From positions 984,501-1,048,500 of the forward strand of contig NZ_CP018866.1 in assembly GCF_002250055.1 (NCBI RefSeq): a stretch of 64,000 nt of DNA. The letters run 5' to 3'. The position numbers and the translations under genes are program-made. Numbering within the stretch: the stretch's first letter is position 1; each line of letters opens with the position of its first letter. This DNA comes from Sutcliffiella cohnii. Its GTDB lineage: Bacteria; Bacillota; Bacilli; Bacillales; Bacillaceae_I. Positions 1 to 7,099 of the stretch are shown in pieces. Under the pieces are notes generated by a model. The model was given only the letters and a program-made list of their open reading frames with translations, had not been told where the DNA came from and did no database searches.

Positions 1-284
1 TCATAATAATGACCCGTCGCTTCTATACCTACAAAAACCTTTTCTGCTTGACAAAACTTTTGAGCAGTCTCTATCTTATCAAAAAGATACCTAAATCCAC
101 CCTGACTAACCATAAAGGAAAATGGGGTTTGGATGACTTCTCCAAAATAATTTAGAATCATGGACTTCTGTAAAACCTTTGAAACATCGATAGAAACAAT
201 CAATACTTTCTCTAAATCAGCACCTCTAAGTTCTTTTGCGAATTGACTTCTTCTTAATCCTTGTTTACCATTAAGTAGTCTCAT
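1..284 (-). CDS. IS110-type transposase, 5' part (runs off window edge)
   Basis: Open reading frame that starts at ATG 284 and continues past the window start without a stop, about 94 residues visible. It opens MRLLNGKQGL and contains VSIDVSK, followed by NYFGEV, PFSFMVSQGGF and VFVGIEATGHYYE. This pattern is typical of the N-terminal DEDD (RuvC-like) catalytic domain of IS110-family transposases, with the first Asp in SIDVSK and the Glu in GIEATG. An AAGGAGG ribosome binding site lies about 9 nt upstream. IS110 elements lack obvious inverted repeats and their transposase cuts DNA with RuvC-like chemistry. Whether the gene is intact cannot be told because the rest lies outside the window. Confidence 0.85.
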   Translation of the reverse strand, partial: MRLLNGKQGLRRSQFAKELRGADLEKVLIVSIDVSKVLQKSMILNYFGEVIQTPFSFMVSQGGFRYLFDKIETAQKFCQAEKVFVGIEATGHYY

Positions 285-396
285 TGACTATGACCTCCTT
301 TGGATGGGTGGGTGATTGAGTAAACTTGGTTAAGTACTTCAATCGTAGCATAGTCATGGGACTTTTTTGTGTCCGAAAATATTATTTCATACACCA

Positions 397-736
397 GAAA
401 CTATAAGCGTGTATATTTTGTGGATAACTACTAACTTTACTTACGTTACGTCTAGCTCCTTTGGAAAAGGCCCTCGAGACATAAGTCAGTCACTTCCGGT
501 GGACAAAGAGTTTCCACCGGCAGCGCCGCACCTTTCTTGTCGGGCCAGACTGAGCCGCCTCCGCTTTTGTGTCGGCGCTTAGGACCTATCAAACTTCCTG
601 TTCCGTCCCTTACGATAAGTCAACAACAGCCTACCAAACGTTCATTGTGTTTCCTTTTATTTCCTATCCGGAACAGTCCAGTTTGTACGGGCCTGTTCAA
701 AGCGCCTGCGCTTTTGTTATTTAAAAATAATTAGAA
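397..736 (+). repeat. Dispersed non-coding repeat, copy A
   Basis: This roughly 340-bp segment shares long blocks with 57460-57832 in the same orientation. Shared pieces include TGTGGATAACTACTAAC, CTATCAAACTTCC.GTTCCGTCC, AAGTCAACA.CAGC, GTGTTTCCTT, GAA.AGTCCAGTTTGTACGGG and GCGCCT.CGCTTTTGT. It is more GC-rich than its surroundings and holds no credible gene; the short open frames lack ribosome binding sites. The CTAGCTCC / GCGCTTAGG motifs resemble intergenic repeats seen in many Bacillus genomes. It fills most of the gap between the IS110 fragment and the first sugar gene. Confidence 0.8.
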
Positions 737-776
737 ATGTGCATAGTAAATATAACTATATCGCTATTTTTATATA

Positions 777-804
777 ACTATTAACTGCTCGTTTGCATAT
801 ATTA
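777..804 (+). promoter_or_regulatory. Sigma-K-like promoter
   Basis: AC at 777-778, 17 bp, then CATATATTA at 796-804, fitting the sigma-K pattern AC-N16/17-CATAnnnTA. It lies 44 bp upstream of the pyruvyl transferase start at 848. Confidence 0.5.
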
Positions 805-847
805 AAAGGAGCTTTATCACTTAAATAAATAGAGAAGGAGAGATATG

Positions 848-1990
848 ATGAAAGTTCTGATTCACGGTTTTTATGGTGCAGGTAATGCAGGTGATGATGC
901 AATCCTTCATTCTATTATAAATACGTTGAAAGATCTTGATAAAGAGGTAGAAGTAACGGTAACAACTAGGTCAAATAATATTTCAGCGTATTATGACCAA
1001 GAAAATACCACTAGTATTCTTGGAAGCGACATAAAGGGAATAACATCTAAATTAAAAGATTGCAACCTATTAATTGTAGGTGGTGGTGGGCTTTTTCAAG
1101 ATTATAATTCATTCAGTCCTGAAAATATATTTATTAATCAACAGGGAGCATTGAATTATTATTCTTACCCCATTATTTTAGCAAAGATGTTAAACGTTAA
1201 AACAATGCTTTATGCTGTTGGTATTGGTCCTTTATATCAAGAAGACTCTAAACAAACTATGAGATGGATTGCAGAAATAGCCGATAATATAACTGTACGT
1301 GATACCTATTCCTATGAGCTATTACGAAAACTAGGGGTTACTAAACATGTTTTAGCAGCCGATCCAGCAATAAAGTTACCATCAAAACTTAGTACAGTTG
1401 CTAAAAAGTTAACGAAAAACTCACCTAATGAGTTGAATATTGGTTTGAATATGCGTAATTGGTCTTATGCTGAAGAGGAACTAATAAAAATACAAGGCAA
1501 TCTTTTAAACTATTTAAATAGTATAGCTAATAAATATGCCATTAAATACTACATCATGCCTTTTAACAAACTTCCTTCAGAAGTGAAGAAAGCAAAAGAA
1601 CTTGCGGAATTGTTAAATGGAAATGCAGAAGTAATAACATACGATAATTCTCCAGAAAGATATAAATATGTATGTGGCAAACTAGATTTAATGATTGCAA
1701 TGAGGTTACATGCTAGTATTTTTGCAATCTATGAAGGTGTACCTAGTATTGGTATCTCATATGATGGAAAAGTGGGGCAATTTTTTAATGAACTACAATT
1801 GAATGATTATTGTTTTGAATTTAATAATCCTAACTACGATAAGCTTTATGAAAAAATAGAAGATTGTTTAAAAAGGCCAACATTTCATAAAAAGATTCAG
1901 CAAAATAAACGAAAAGGTTTAATTGAGAGGGAAGATAATAATAGAAAGAGTCTAATAGAAATTTGCGAGTTGAATTCTAATGATAAATAA
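848..1990 (+). CDS. CsaB-type polysaccharide pyruvyl transferase family protein
   Basis: 380-residue protein of the polysaccharide pyruvyl transferase family (PF04230), whose members add ketal pyruvate to cell-surface glycans. The N-terminus MKVLIHGFYGAGNAGDDAIL carries the family GN.GDDAIL motif. Further on are VGGGGLFQD, GIGP and the C-terminal MRLHA..FAIYEGVPSIGISYDGKVGQFF block typical of CsaB. AAGGAG at 835-840 is well spaced for ATG 848; ATG 845, immediately before, is also possible. The gene overlaps the next glycosyltransferase by 11 bp, so the two are probably translationally coupled. An upstream sigma-K-like promoter suggests expression in the mother cell and action on a spore-surface polymer, which is inference. 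Confidence 0.85.
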   Translation: MKVLIHGFYGAGNAGDDAILHSIINTLKDLDKEVEVTVTTRSNNISAYYDQENTTSILGSDIKGITSKLKDCNLLIVGGGGLFQDYNSFSPENIFINQQGALNYYSYPIILAKMLNVKTMLYAVGIGPLYQEDSKQTMRWIAEIADNITVRDTYSYELLRKLGVTKHVLAADPAIKLPSKLSTVAKKLTKNSPNELNIGLNMRNWSYAEEELIKIQGNLLNYLNSIANKYAIKYYIMPFNKLPSEVKKAKELAELLNGNAEVITYDNSPERYKYVCGKLDLMIAMRLHASIFAIYEGVPSIGISYDGKVGQFFNELQLNDYCFEFNNPNYDKLYEKIEDCLKRPTFHKKIQQNKRKGLIEREDNNRKSLIEICELNSNDK

Positions 1991-2966
1991 ACGTTTGAAA
2001 ATCGTATTTATTGGAAGATATACAGAAGGTCAAACTGGAATTGTAAGAAGTATTTATATGGGCTTGTTGGAAAATGGTTACGATGTACACGAAATTAATA
2101 TTTCTTCTCGTCCTAATATTGTGAAGAACCCATACAAAAAATATGGTGGACATGGGCCGGTATATGTGGATTGGAGATTCATTAAAGAGGAAGTAGAGAC
2201 CTTTAAGCCGGATATTATATTATTTTGTGCCGGTGGCTTGACCTTTTCCAAGGAGGTAATGGAAGAGGTTAAAAGAAAGTGTACCGTTATAGGTCTAACT
2301 TTAAGCGACCCAGATGTTTTTCCAACGGTAAGTAAATATGCAGACTTATTCGATTATCACACAACCAATTCAAAAAAATCATACAAGGACTATAAGGATT
2401 TAGGACATCGTAATATTCATTATCTCCCTTTTGGTATCGATTCTCGATTTTTTGAACCACGTTTATCGGAACAAAAATACCGTTCAGATGTTTCTATCAT
2501 CGGCCATTATCGACCAAACCGGTTAGAAATAGCCAGTCCCTTGTTAGGAGAGAGTTTCAATGTGAAGATTTTTGGGAGAGATTGGCCAATTCAGTCAGAA
2601 GGGCCAGTTTATGGCGATGAATGGTTTAAAGCTATGTACTCTACGAAAATAATTGTTAATTTTCCAAAAACAGGGGCTGGCTATACTAACGTAAAAGTTG
2701 GTATTTTCGAAGCGGCAGCAACAGGAAGATTAATAATGACCGAATATTTTGATGAAATGAAAGATTTTTTTGATTATGATAAAGAAATTGTTGGTTATAA
2801 GGATAGGGATGATCTAATTAAGAAAATATATTATTATTTAGAGAATCCTGCCAAAGCTAATATAATAGCTCAAGCTGGACGTATGAAATGTATGCAAGAA
2901 CATACATGGAAGAAAAGGTTAAGTTCATTTTTAGATTCTATTGAAATAAAAGAAAGTTGTTTTTAA
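1980..2966 (+). CDS. CgeB-like glycosyltransferase
   Basis: 328-residue glycosyltransferase resembling the CgeB/YkvP group (GT-B fold, C-terminal Glyco_trans_1_2 domain). The N-terminal half opens KIVFIGRYTEGQTG. The C-terminal half has the acceptor/donor-site features GIDSRFFEP, VSIIGHYRPNR, VKIFGRDW and VNFPKTGAGYTNVKVGIFEAAATG, then a GRMKCMQEHTWKKRL tail. CgeB is a sigma-K-dependent spore maturation protein in B. subtilis, so a spore-surface role fits the location. Its ATG lies inside the end of the upstream pyruvyl transferase gene (11-bp overlap), and a strong terminator follows. Substrates cannot be read from sequence. Confidence 0.82.
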   Translation: MINKRLKIVFIGRYTEGQTGIVRSIYMGLLENGYDVHEINISSRPNIVKNPYKKYGGHGPVYVDWRFIKEEVETFKPDIILFCAGGLTFSKEVMEEVKRKCTVIGLTLSDPDVFPTVSKYADLFDYHTTNSKKSYKDYKDLGHRNIHYLPFGIDSRFFEPRLSEQKYRSDVSIIGHYRPNRLEIASPLLGESFNVKIFGRDWPIQSEGPVYGDEWFKAMYSTKIIVNFPKTGAGYTNVKVGIFEAAATGRLIMTEYFDEMKDFFDYDKEIVGYKDRDDLIKKIYYYLENPAKANIIAQAGRMKCMQEHTWKKRLSSFLDSIEIKESCF

Positions 2967-2999
2967 AAGACTTAAAACTATTAGATTTGCAATCATGAT

Positions 3000-3033
3000 A
3001 GAGTCGCAATTAACGCGACTCTATTATTTTATT
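3000..3033 (+). terminator. Rho-independent terminator
   Basis: Perfect 8-bp stem AGAGTCGC / GCGACTCT with a 7-nt loop, followed by ATTATTTTATT. It ends the two-gene operon at 848-2966. Confidence 0.85.
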
Positions 3034-3113
3034 AATAATAATGTGTAAATATGTAATTTATAAAATGAGCATTATTTTTATGTAAGTAGTCCACGCTCAA
3101 ATCTATCATTCAA

Positions 3114-3122
3114 CATATTATA
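3114..3122 (+). promoter_or_regulatory. Possible sigma-K -10 element
   Basis: CATATTATA matches CATAnnnTA about 65 bp upstream of the first small tandem gene. The best AC is 19 bp upstream, longer than the usual spacing, so this is only a weak call. Confidence 0.3.
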
Positions 3123-3187
3123 TCGTGAACTTGATAGAAAGGAGGGATGTTTTAATAGTTAATAAAATATAGAAAGGAGGGTTATAA

Positions 3188-3379
3188 GTGAAATATTATA
3201 GAGAACTGGGAACTAACCGTCTATTAGCTGAAAACTTAGCTGGTACTACGGACTTAACGAACCGAAAGTCTGCGGTAAGGGGGCAACCTTCTGTTGTAAA
3301 TGTAAATAATATCTATATAACACTAGATGCAGATTCTTTTGCCAAAGCAAACCAAGGTCAAGCACAAGGACAAAGTTAA
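3188..3379 (+). CDS. Small tandem-family protein 1 (VVNVN...DADS...ANQGQ motif)
   Basis: 63-residue protein starting at GTG 3188, with AAAGGAGG at 3173-3180 and a 7-nt spacer. The C-terminal half PSVVNVNNIYITLDADSF then AKANQGQAQGQS is shared with the two genes that follow. Its N-terminal half (MKYYRELGTNRLL...) differs from theirs, keeping only a weak NLAGTTDL resemblance to NVAGVSDQ. There is no signal peptide, Cys or membrane segment. The alternating polar/hydrophobic stretch VVNVNNIYITLD suggests a beta strand, and the tail is Gln/Gly-rich. I do not recognise the family. Setting among coat and cell-wall genes suggests a spore-layer protein, which is inference. Confidence 0.75.
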   Translation: MKYYRELGTNRLLAENLAGTTDLTNRKSAVRGQPSVVNVNNIYITLDADSFAKANQGQAQGQS

Positions 3380-3506
3380 TGAAAAAAACAATGTAAACTC
3401 TGATAATGGTCAAGAAAATGAAAGATTCAACTATATTGTAGTCCAATCAAAATATTCTATTACGAATAAAATAATAGTGAGTTTCATATAACAAGGAGGG
3501 AAATAA

Positions 3507-3686
3507 ATGAGTAAGAACTGGAGCTTAAATGGTAACGTAGCTGGGATTAGTGATCAATTTAATAGGGGAAAAAGAGATAGAGGTGATACTAATCCATCTG
3601 TAGTCAATGTAAATGATATAAATATTAGAATTGACGCAGATTCTACAGCAAGAGCAAATCAAGGTCAAGTCCAAGCACAAGACTAA
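3507..3686 (+). CDS. Small tandem-family protein 2
   Basis: 59-residue protein, ATG 3507, with AAGGAGGG at 3493-3500 and a 6-nt spacer. It opens MSKNWSLNGNVAGISDQFNR, which is close to paralogue 3, then a basic linker GKRDRGD, then PSVVNVNDINIRIDADST and ARANQGQVQAQD. The conserved C-terminal block occurs in all three genes. The stretch just upstream (about 3440-3500) resembles that upstream of gene 3 (about 3748-3805), both opening GTCCAATCAAAAT and reaching a GAGTTT before the ribosome binding site. So the duplication unit included leader and gene. No known function; no Cys, no membrane segment. Confidence 0.75.
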   Translation: MSKNWSLNGNVAGISDQFNRGKRDRGDTNPSVVNVNDINIRIDADSTARANQGQVQAQD

Positions 3687-3813
3687 AAAAATATTAAAAT
3701 TATTAGCCAAGCAAAGTAATAAAATGAGTTAATCATCTAAAAGGAAGTCCAATCAAAATCTATTAATTCGAATAATATAATAATGAGTTTACTAGAAAAA
3801 GGAGGAAAAAAAA

Positions 3814-4068
3814 TTGGGTAACAAATGGAATTTAACTGGTAATGTAGCTGGAGTAAGTGATCAGTATCAAAAAGGTAGCGTAGCTGGAGCTAGGGGGCGA
3901 TATGGAGGAGATGTAGCTGGTGCTAGCGACCAATATTGTTGGAGTAAGAAACGTAGATCCGATTCAGATGCATCTGTAGTAAATGTGAATAACATTAATA
4001 TTAGAATCGATGCTGATTCATTCGCACGAGCAAACCAAGGGCAATCTCAAGCTCAATTTGATTTTTAA
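3814..4068 (+). CDS. Small tandem-family protein 3, with internal repeats
   Basis: 84-residue protein starting at TTG 3814; AAAGGAGG at 3798-3805 gives an 8-nt spacer and fixes this start. The N-terminal half has three imperfect repeats of about 12 residues: NVAGVSDQYQKG, SVAGARGRYGG and DVAGASDQY. A linker with the only Cys and a KKRR patch follows, then the family block SVVNVNNINIRIDADSF and ARANQGQSQAQ, ending FDF. It is the longest member, apparently grown by expansion of the VAG.sDQ repeat also present once in protein 2. A terminator follows. Function unknown; repeats and strand-like C-terminus would suit a self-assembling surface protein. Confidence 0.75.
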   Translation: MGNKWNLTGNVAGVSDQYQKGSVAGARGRYGGDVAGASDQYCWSKKRRSDSDASVVNVNNINIRIDADSFARANQGQSQAQFDF

Positions 4069-4089
4069 ATATTAAAAGAGGGCTTAAGG

Positions 4090-4128
4090 GAAGGCCGCTG
4101 ACTTTAATAAGCGGCGGTCTTCTTTAAT
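4090..4128 (+). terminator. Rho-independent terminator
   Basis: GCCGCT / AGCGGC core stem extended by AAG/CTT pairs, followed by TCTTCTTTAATT. Closes the tandem small-gene unit. Confidence 0.75.
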
Positions 4129-4150
4129 TAAAAAATTAGGAGGGAAAAAT

Positions 4151-5539
4151 ATGACACTAATTGTCCTAGATCCAGGACATGGCGGTAATGACCCCGGAGC
4201 TGTCAATAATAACTATCAAGAAAAAAATTTCACTTTAACCATTTCTAAAAAAGTTAGTAGCATCTTAAAAGCTAATTATAATGTTACGGTATTGATGACG
4301 AGAGATAGCGACCAAACCCTTTCATTACAGGCAAGAACAAACATTGCTAATTCAAATAATGCAGACTATTTTTGTTCCATTCATATAAATGCCGGTGGGG
4401 GAACAGGATTTGAAAGTTTTCGATATAACGGACCTATTTTACCTCAAACAAAAGCGCTACATGAATCGATGCACCGAAATATAGTTAGTTCATTAAATAC
4501 GAAATACAACATAAGAGACCGCGGAATAAAAACAGCAAATTTCCATGTATTAAGGGAAACAAAAATGCCAGCTGTTTTGCTAGAAATCTTATTTATTGAC
4601 AATGAGGCAGATCTAAGACTTTTGAGGAAGGACTCATTTATAGACGATGTAGCAAAAGCCATAGCGGATGCATTAGCAAAAGGCCTCAATTTACAAAAAA
4701 AAATAACTAATCAACTATTCAGGGTAATAGCAGGCTCATTTTCTAAAAGGGAAAATGCTGAAGCTCGTGTGAATCTGTTAAAGGAAAAAGGAAAAAATGC
4801 AATATTAACGTCTATAACTCGTAATGGAAACACTTTATATCGAGTACAAGCAGGAGCTTTTCATCAGAGAACTAATGCGGAAAAATTAATAAATGATTTA
4901 AAGCAACTAGGAATAGATTCCTTTATCTATGTTGGAAGCGTAAGTACACCACCTCAACCATCTAATCCTCAACCTTCACCGAATACAAACGATTATTCTA
5001 TTTTGGGCGAATACCTTGTAAACCCAGCCTATCTCGATCAATTTGTAAAAAAGGTAAATAAAAATGCACCTTCGTTAGGAACGCTATATGTAAATATTGG
5101 GAATGAATATGGAGTTCGAGGTGATGTTGCTTTTGCACAAGCAATTCATGAGACGAATTATTTCCGATTTACAGGTGTGGTTAAAGCGGACCAAAACAAT
5201 TTCGCAGGTATTGGTGCTACTGGAGGCGGAGTAAGTGGTGCAAGTTTTAAAACTGAGAGAGAAGGAGTCCGAGCACATATTCAACATTTATTCGCCTATG
5301 CATCTAAAGATAAGTTGCCACCTAACGATAAATTAGTAGATCCTAGATTTAATTATGTTACAAGAGGTAGTGCAACACAATGGATAGATTTAAATGGAAA
5401 ATGGGCTGTTCCTGGAACCAACTACGGGCAACAAATTTTGTCTATTTATAAAAGGATATTAGAAGAAGAAGTGCTGACCGAATGGGTAAAGTTAGAAAAA
5501 AAGAAAGAACTATTAAAAAATGAATTGAAAGATTATTAA
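4151..5539 (+). CDS. Three-domain cell wall hydrolase: amidase + SPOR + glucosaminidase
   Basis: 462-residue peptidoglycan hydrolase. Residues 1-180 form a zinc N-acetylmuramoyl-L-alanine amidase (Amidase_3) with ligands H10 (LDPGHGG), E24 and H78 (SIHIN) and catalytic E145 (VLLEILFIDN). Residues about 187-265 carry two SPOR-type peptidoglycan-binding repeats (FRVIAGSFSKRENAE, YRVQAGAFHQRTNAE). After a Pro-rich linker, about 285-445 is a glucosaminidase-type domain (AFAQAIHETNYFRF, NNFAGIGATGG). There is no signal peptide, as in B. subtilis CwlC, a sigma-K amidase that lyses the mother cell. CwlC has only amidase plus SPOR, so the added glucosaminidase gives two cutting activities. Ribosome binding site TAGGAGGG at 4137-4144. 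Confidence 0.9.
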   Translation: MTLIVLDPGHGGNDPGAVNNNYQEKNFTLTISKKVSSILKANYNVTVLMTRDSDQTLSLQARTNIANSNNADYFCSIHINAGGGTGFESFRYNGPILPQTKALHESMHRNIVSSLNTKYNIRDRGIKTANFHVLRETKMPAVLLEILFIDNEADLRLLRKDSFIDDVAKAIADALAKGLNLQKKITNQLFRVIAGSFSKRENAEARVNLLKEKGKNAILTSITRNGNTLYRVQAGAFHQRTNAEKLINDLKQLGIDSFIYVGSVSTPPQPSNPQPSPNTNDYSILGEYLVNPAYLDQFVKKVNKNAPSLGTLYVNIGNEYGVRGDVAFAQAIHETNYFRFTGVVKADQNNFAGIGATGGGVSGASFKTEREGVRAHIQHLFAYASKDKLPPNDKLVDPRFNYVTRGSATQWIDLNGKWAVPGTNYGQQILSIYKRILEEEVLTEWVKLEKKKELLKNELKDY

Positions 5540-5548
5540 CTAGCTAGA

Positions 5549-5576
5549 CTATTTCGTTTAACGGAATAGTTTTTTC
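5549..5576 (+). terminator. Rho-independent terminator
   Basis: CTATTTCG / CGGAATAG stem (one G-T pair) with a 5-nt loop and TTTTTTC tail directly after the cell wall hydrolase. Confidence 0.8.
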
Positions 5577-5662
5577 TTTCTGTTATGAGGAGTAATAGAA
5601 AGAAATTCGGAAGAGCTTGCAGCATAAATATAAATAAAGCAGAAATAAATGGAGGGGTATTA

Positions 5663-6022
5663 ATGAAGAATCAGGAGTCATCTGGGCGTCAACAGCGTCA
5701 CCCACGAATGTATCTACATGCTGAAACTGTAAATAGTAAGCAAAAAAACATGCAAAATATATACACAGAAAATCTTCAACAAAGAAATAAACATTACAAA
5801 CACAAAAACTTTAATAAACTTACAATAATAGAAAAGGTAAAGTTTTTTATAAGTGAAGATCAAAATAAAAAAATGTGTGAAATTAAATTAAAAGATGAAA
5901 TTGTTATCGGAAAAATAGTGAGCAACCATGAGGAAAGAGTGGAAATACAACAGCCTAATAAAAACACAACAATCTATGTAAACATAAGAGATATACAGGA
6001 GTTAATAGTAATTGGTATATAA
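5663..6022 (+). CDS. CotO-like spore coat protein
   Basis: 119-residue basic protein. ATG 5663 is chosen because TGGAGGGG at 5650-5656 is well placed; an earlier ATG at 5585 lacks a site. The first 50 residues are polar and His/Gln-rich. The rest, FNKLTIIEKVKFFIS...KMCEIKLKDEIVIGKIVS......VEIQQP....IYVNIRDIQELIVIGI, matches the layout I recall for the C-terminal domain of Bacillus CotO (Spore_coat_CotO), including the short C-terminal IxLIG-type ending. CotO is an outer coat/exosporium assembly protein. Membership is inferred from pattern memory and needs a profile search. Confidence 0.65.
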   Translation: MKNQESSGRQQRHPRMYLHAETVNSKQKNMQNIYTENLQQRNKHYKHKNFNKLTIIEKVKFFISEDQNKKMCEIKLKDEIVIGKIVSNHEERVEIQQPNKNTTIYVNIRDIQELIVIGI

Positions 6023-6060
6023 AGGGAAAGGAATACCTAATTAGGTATTCCTTTCCCTTT
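6021..6060. terminator. Perfect 40-bp palindrome, bidirectional terminator
   Basis: AAAGGGAAAGGAATACCTAA followed by its exact reverse complement, with no loop bases beyond the centre. It sits between convergent genes and overlaps the stop codons of both (the TAA ending at 6022 and the minus-strand stop beginning at 6061). T-runs follow on both strands. Confidence 0.85.
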
Positions 6061-7063
6061 AATTTGCTTTTAGTACTTCCGTTTTTAACTTTTGAATTTT
6101 TTCGTCGCTTAGCTTTTCTACACTTTTAATTTTGGTTCCTAATGTAATCATTTTATTAGGACCGATTTTCAAAAAGTCTTCAATTTTAGTTTGAATTTGT
6201 TGCTGTGGTGCTTCGTAATCACTATAAAACTCACTAATATTGAATTCACTTAAAAGACTAGTAACTTTACTTAATTTGCTGAAACAAAAGGTTGGAATAG
6301 AATTTCTAATTGCAACTAAGGAAGGGTGTAATTTAAATGAAATTAAGAAATCTAACGATTGTATAAAGCTGTAAGTTACATCTAGATATTTGTATTCAAT
6401 GACAGAAATACGAGCATTAGGATTAATCTTTAGTATTCTTTCCATTAATGTATTGCAAACAGAAAGATCAGAGTATTTATTTTTATTATCTACTACCGAA
6501 ATGATTGAAATGCGATAATTCTTCTTTTTAGATATAGTTGCTAAAATATTTGTCATTTTAGTTAAAGGGAAATCCTTGTAGGCGAAAGGACAGAAACCAA
6601 CATTTGTCTCGAGTGGATTTTTTACAATAGGGAAGCTAGGCTGTTTGTAACTAAATGCAATATCTGGTACTTGTTCAATAATACCGCTGTGTAGTTTCAT
6701 GTTAGTAGCTAGTTTTTTAGAATTAGCATCTCTGACATATAACCCTTCAGATTGTGAAATGATATTTCTATATTTGTTTACTTCTTCCTTTGGCCAAGTG
6801 TGTTCGGGATAAAAGTCAACGATGCCGACTCCATAAACCCAGTTTTTTACTTGTAACAATTCATTAGGAAAGTAGGAAGGATTAAAGGAGTAAGGAATAA
6901 TCAAGTCTCCTCCACCAACGATAACCCGATCACAATCAAATCTATTAATTGGGTAAATTAAAGGAAAAACTTTGTGAGAATGAAATACTTGTTTAAACGT
7001 CTCTAAAAATAGCTCATCACCAAAGTTGCCAAAACCATAATAGCCTCTAATGCCAATTTTCAT
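6059..7063 (-). CDS. Polysaccharide pyruvyl transferase family protein, second copy
   Basis: 334-residue member of PF04230, diverged from the copy at 848-1990. Motifs: GIRGYYGFGNFGDELFLETF at the N-terminus, RVIVGGGDLIIP, YGVGIVDFYP, and near the C-terminus FLISFKLHPSLVAIRNSIPTF. The family normally has a basic RxH at that last site, which here is FKLHP, a divergence from CsaB. It is the last gene of a minus-strand unit (glycosyltransferase 9194-8205, 2-epimerase 8182-7100, this gene) with a 36-bp gap to the preceding stop. The grouping suggests pyruvylation, or a related transfer, on a glycan containing ManNAc or a derivative; that is inference. Confidence 0.8.
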   Translation of the reverse strand: MKIGIRGYYGFGNFGDELFLETFKQVFHSHKVFPLIYPINRFDCDRVIVGGGDLIIPYSFNPSYFPNELLQVKNWVYGVGIVDFYPEHTWPKEEVNKYRNIISQSEGLYVRDANSKKLATNMKLHSGIIEQVPDIAFSYKQPSFPIVKNPLETNVGFCPFAYKDFPLTKMTNILATISKKKNYRISIISVVDNKNKYSDLSVCNTLMERILKINPNARISVIEYKYLDVTYSFIQSLDFLISFKLHPSLVAIRNSIPTFCFSKLSKVTSLLSEFNISEFYSDYEAPQQQIQTKIEDFLKIGPNKMITLGTKIKSVEKLSDEKIQKLKTEVLKAN

Positions 7064-7099
7064 ATTATTTAACCCACCTTTTCTTATCTCATTGTTTGT

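Noticed and set aside
367..734. Two short plus-strand open frames (71 and 65 codons).
   Set aside because: Both lie inside the dispersed repeat, lack ribosome binding sites and have low-complexity, non-protein-like composition; copy B does not preserve them.
3136..3155. AGAAAGGAGGGATGTTTTAA: an apparent ribosome site directly followed by ATG TTT TAA.
   Set aside because: Zero spacer and a two-codon frame; more likely a duplicated ribosome-site sequence upstream of the first tandem gene.
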